NCBI GenBank assembly: GCA_020024815.1 | Contig: JAHHTE010000081.1 | Location: 1 to 8,988 of the forward strand | DNA: 8,988 nucleotides | Direction of reading: 5' to 3' | Source of the DNA: Mailhella sp. | Lineage (GTDB): Bacteria; Desulfobacterota; Desulfovibrionia; Desulfovibrionales; Desulfovibrionaceae | In this document: positions 7,901-8,988 of the stretch, piece after piece | Numbering within the stretch: position 1 is the stretch's first letter | How the letters are laid out: every line of letters begins with the position of its first letter | The notes under the pieces: model-generated | Told to the model about the DNA's origin: nothing | The model's database searches: none | The model's input: the letters and a program-made list of their open reading frames with translations, nothing else | Position numbers and translations under genes: made by a program

Positions 7901-8732
7901 TGAGTATACTAAATACACAGCTTGTGATTGTAAGAATAAGCACAAGTGGCTTACGTGTAAATGGAGCAATAGAACCAAGAATAAAAACTAAAAATGCACC
8001 TACATAAAGAGTTAGAGTTTCATTATTCCAAATTGTTCCAAAGTCAGGATAAATGGTTTGAATAAGGTTTTCTGAAGGAATAAATTGTTCTAAATAGTGT
8101 CCTATATCATGGGCAAAAAGTCCAATGCCTATAAGTAAAATAAGGGCAATATGTTGGAAAATTGAACTTGATTTTATATCATGGCAAATATTAGATTTTT
8201 GATAATGGTAATTTTTACCTTGAATAAGATTATGCACAAAGAAAATAGTAATAATAAGAACACAGAGATTTATAAATGAAAGATAGCTAGTAAGTGCGTA
8301 ACTTGTTATTTCAAGAGGATTTGCAAGTGAAATAGTTCCAAAAAGAACAAAATATTTTGCATCTAATGTAAAGAATGGGCTAATTTCAATGGCACTATAC
8401 ATTGAAAGGGCAAAAACAGTAACTGTATAAGGAAGTTCTTTTATAATTCCACCTATTGGACAGTGTTTGTTTTTAGCTGTTTCTACTATTTTATAAAGAG
8501 CTATAAAACCTAAGAACCTTGCTATACTGTTAAAAATAATAAGGCGTATTGTTCCCATGTACGCTGACTCATTATTAATAGAAAAACCAAAAGCTACAAT
8601 GCCAATATCAATAATACACAAACCAATATACGCTAAATAGGTTCTTTTTGTTTTTATTCCTAAAAAAAGACCAATGAGCGTAAGAATAATTCCAACTATT
8701 AATATAGATGGGGTAGTAGAAGATAATAACAT
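4944..8732 (-). CDS. cooM: CooM, double antiporter-module (NuoL/M/N-type) membrane subunit
   Basis: A 1262-residue polytopic membrane protein, the ion-translocating subunit. An N-terminal part (1 to ~170) has about five hydrophobic helices; the first three resemble a NuoK/MrpC/HyfE-like unit (inference). Module 1 (~195-690) shows E342 in FWELMT, K422, H429 and WLPDAHP (431-437), K453, H544/H548 and K552. Module 2 (~718-1170) shows E826 in YWEIMSS, K908, K939, H1024/H1028 and K1032. Equivalent residues lie 480-486 apart, indicating a tandem duplication. In module 2 the PFHxWLP stretch is replaced by PFRIDIQMHP, although APTPVS follows normally. A last helix (~1198-1215) precedes a polar tail with THTCG-like residues. 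From memory, R. rubrum CooM is a similarly long fusion. The start is the ATG at 8732 with AGGA seven bases upstream; it is the first gene of the operon. Confidence 0.94.
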   Translation of the reverse strand: MLLSSTTPSILIVGIILTLIGLFLGIKTKRTYLAYIGLCIIDIGIVAFGFSINNESAYMGTIRLIIFNSIARFLGFIALYKIVETAKNKHCPIGGIIKELPYTVTVFALSMYSAIEISPFFTLDAKYFVLFGTISLANPLEITSYALTSYLSFINLCVLIITIFFVHNLIQGKNYHYQKSNICHDIKSSSIFQHIALILLIGIGLFAHDIGHYLEQFIPSENLIQTIYPDFGTIWNNETLTLYVGAFLVFILGSIAPFTRKPLVLILTITSCVFSILNKETSALSYLFTTLTAFMAIIVSLYSFSYIKKIETTYYSLLLLMFGSVIGLLSHSDYGSIFVFWELMTITSYALIAFEDTPKAHYAAKKYLLMSGIAALTMLPALLVICANDAQLLTVIKENHSSAVNITLYIAIVAILVGVGVKAGIVPGHSWLPDAHPAAPASISAPLSGILTKAGIYGIFTFYFVIVGYNLLANSFVCPFFKLPSIGVLMLILGIITMFYGEIKAYQEKEIKRLFAYSTIGQIGEICMTIALFTYLSASGALFHVINHAIMKDLIFLATGVFLLRSGLSKIEDLKGLGKAMPFTATCIVIGLLSIMGVPPFTGFNSKFAMVYALADYNPYLPILMLIAGLIGCVYYARIIRILIFEKYEGPEIHDASPSMKIAMGILAGLCIILGLYPQFILNIFVYPATTFLAQLNGLRDYTDEVTTLFSILTINWQAHTIVLLLGSLLPCILRKNPLQCGIASVFVLGFASLLIIINANNYDTLSFLFALAITVIGSLSALYSIGYMEHGHAQWRYYASFLCMCAGLTGIATANTIFGFFFYWEIMSSWTLYFVIIHEETQESLREGFKYFFFNMVGASVLFLGVALTIYWLGTNNLAELDEAFMKLNAPKATIILALLAAGFIMKAAQLPFRIDIQMHPRTAPTPVSGYISSVLLKSALFGLFKIFIAIGGASMLFATYLPQIMEISLYIGAITIVMAAAFAVFQNDIKLVLIYSTVSQLGYMVVGISLGTSLGVAGGLLHLVNHMLFKDLLFLVAGVIIAQTHIYSMNQMGGLGLKMPKTLAVFAIAAVCLIGLPPSSGFTSKWIIYHALMEQGHVLPAILSLVGSVLTLAYMVKFLHSVFLGQVKPSMEKVTEAPKTMLIPMMILAIGCIIASFFPGLILMVINNILQSVGLQTLDVAPWGINSGKGAWNATLTGVLLVVIWFVAQKILKKATKTQRITTIHTCGISAQDINPTTNANDIYSTGTLFGTWRENNKGA

Positions 8733-8757
8733 TATTCCGTCCTATCAGTGAAATTGT

Positions 8758-8774
8758 AATTTAGGTCATAAATT
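8758..8774. promoter_or_regulatory. Short dyad in the cooM leader, possible operator
   Basis: AATTTA-N5-TAAATT is a perfect 6-bp inverted repeat centred about 34 bp upstream of the cooM ATG, between the putative promoter and the ribosome binding site. The outer bases (TGTG on one side, TACA on the other) extend the symmetry only if one base is skipped. It could be a repressor operator, but A+T-rich dyads of this size arise by chance. Confidence 0.25.
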
Positions 8775-8787
8775 CACAAAGTGGTAT

Positions 8788-8817
8788 TAACTAGGCATGA
8801 ATAAACCTGTTTGTCAA
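8788..8817 (-). promoter_or_regulatory. Candidate promoter of the coo operon
   Basis: On the minus strand an exact TTGACA (8817-8812) lies about 80 bp upstream of the cooM ATG. The -10 position, 17-18 bases further on, is CTAGTT or TAGTTA, a poor match to TATAAT; a TG dinucleotide just before it could give partial extended -10 character. A good -35 with a weak -10 may mean the promoter depends on an activator. An imperfect dyad, AACTTG-N5-CAGGTT (8804-8820), overlaps the -35 element. Confidence 0.4.
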
Positions 8818-8857
8818 GTTATCTTAAATGTAGCTAACTATATTGTTTGTAAGGAAT

Positions 8858-8892
8858 AAAAAAATAATTCCTAATAGTTCTTACTACTATTA
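8858..8892 (-). terminator. Possible weak terminator or dyad upstream of the promoter
   Basis: TAATAGT (8872-8878) and ACTATTA (8886-8892) form a perfect 7-bp inverted repeat with a seven-base loop. On the minus strand a run of seven T (8864-8858) follows seven bases later. This could end transcription from a gene to the right. The stem is weak and A+T-only apart from one G/C pair, and the T-run is too far for a standard terminator. Confidence 0.2.
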
Positions 8893-8988
8893 ATTAAAAA
8901 ATATTTATAATTCAATAAGATATTATATATATAAAATGTCTAGAAAAAGTAAATAGTTTGTATAGACTTGTTTTAATTGAAAAAATTC

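Larger units (their letters stand above)
8733..8988. other. Gene-free leader region upstream of cooM
   Basis: These 256 bp, very A+T-rich, hold no credible gene on either strand and no RNA gene I recognise. They contain the likely cooM promoter, the cooM ribosome binding site (AGGA, 8740-8743, seven bases before the ATG) and a set of short inverted repeats. The upstream neighbouring gene lies beyond the window. Confidence 0.7.

Noticed and set aside
8812..8820. A CooA (CO-sensing regulator) binding site near the TTGTCAAG on the plus strand
   Set aside because: Only one half-site-like TGTC is present; no matching GACA half at suitable spacing was found, so it was not called.
8797..8859. A 20-codon plus-strand open frame (MNKPVCQV...) upstream of cooM
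   Set aside because: No properly spaced ribosome binding site (an AGG lies only one base before the ATG), very short, and it overlaps the putative cooM promoter on the opposite strand. Most likely chance.
8852..8872. AGGAAT-N9-ATTCCT inverted repeat
   Set aside because: Six-base arms around an A-run in very A+T-rich DNA; too weak to call as a separate site.
1..8988. CRISPR array, tRNA/rRNA, insertion sequence, attachment sites or riboswitch
   Set aside because: No spaced direct repeats, cloverleaf-like segments, transposase genes or recognisable aptamer sequences were seen on either strand.

Overview
The window is A+T-rich and holds one eight-gene operon on the minus strand, read from about 8732 down to 137. 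The gene order is cooM-cooK-cooL-cooX-cooU-cooH-hypA-cooF. It encodes a membrane-bound, energy-converting (group 4, Coo/Ech-type) [NiFe] hydrogenase, a nickel-insertion accessory protein and a polyferredoxin electron carrier. From memory, the same order including the embedded hypA occurs in Desulfovibrio vulgaris, so the organism is probably a member of Desulfovibrionaceae. The low G+C suggests a reduced, host-associated lineage such as Lawsonia. That identification is inference; nothing in the window proves a species.

Layout from right to left. Positions 8733-8988 contain no gene; this is the operon leader, with an exact TTGACA -35 element and several short dyads. cooM (4944-8732) encodes a 1262-residue membrane protein with two tandem NuoL/M/N-type antiporter modules. 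cooK (3961-4941) is the NuoH-like membrane anchor. cooL (3482-3952), cooX (2944-3498), cooU (2331-2963) and cooH (1225-2328) are the NuoB-, NuoI-, NuoC- and NuoD-like hydrophilic subunits. These six genes overlap or lie within 8 bp of each other, so they are probably translationally coupled. A 138-bp gap with a strong hairpin then separates cooH from hypA (730-1086) and cooF (137-718). The operon ends at an intrinsic terminator (78-122), followed by a second large hairpin (26-63).

Expected function (family knowledge): low-potential electrons enter through CooF or another ferredoxin and pass along the [4Fe-4S] clusters of CooX and CooL to the Ni-Fe site in CooH. There protons are reduced to H2, or H2 is oxidised in reverse. 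The reaction is coupled to ion translocation through CooK and the two CooM modules. HypA helps load nickel into CooH. No CO dehydrogenase gene (cooS), cooC or cooA regulator lies in the window, so CO need not be the electron donor despite the gene names.

This is a recognised enzyme family rather than a new system. The points worth a second look are a large subunit encoded without a cleavable tail, a degenerate histidine/WLP motif in the second CooM module, the hairpin between the structural and accessory genes, and corrected starts for cooF, cooX and cooL.
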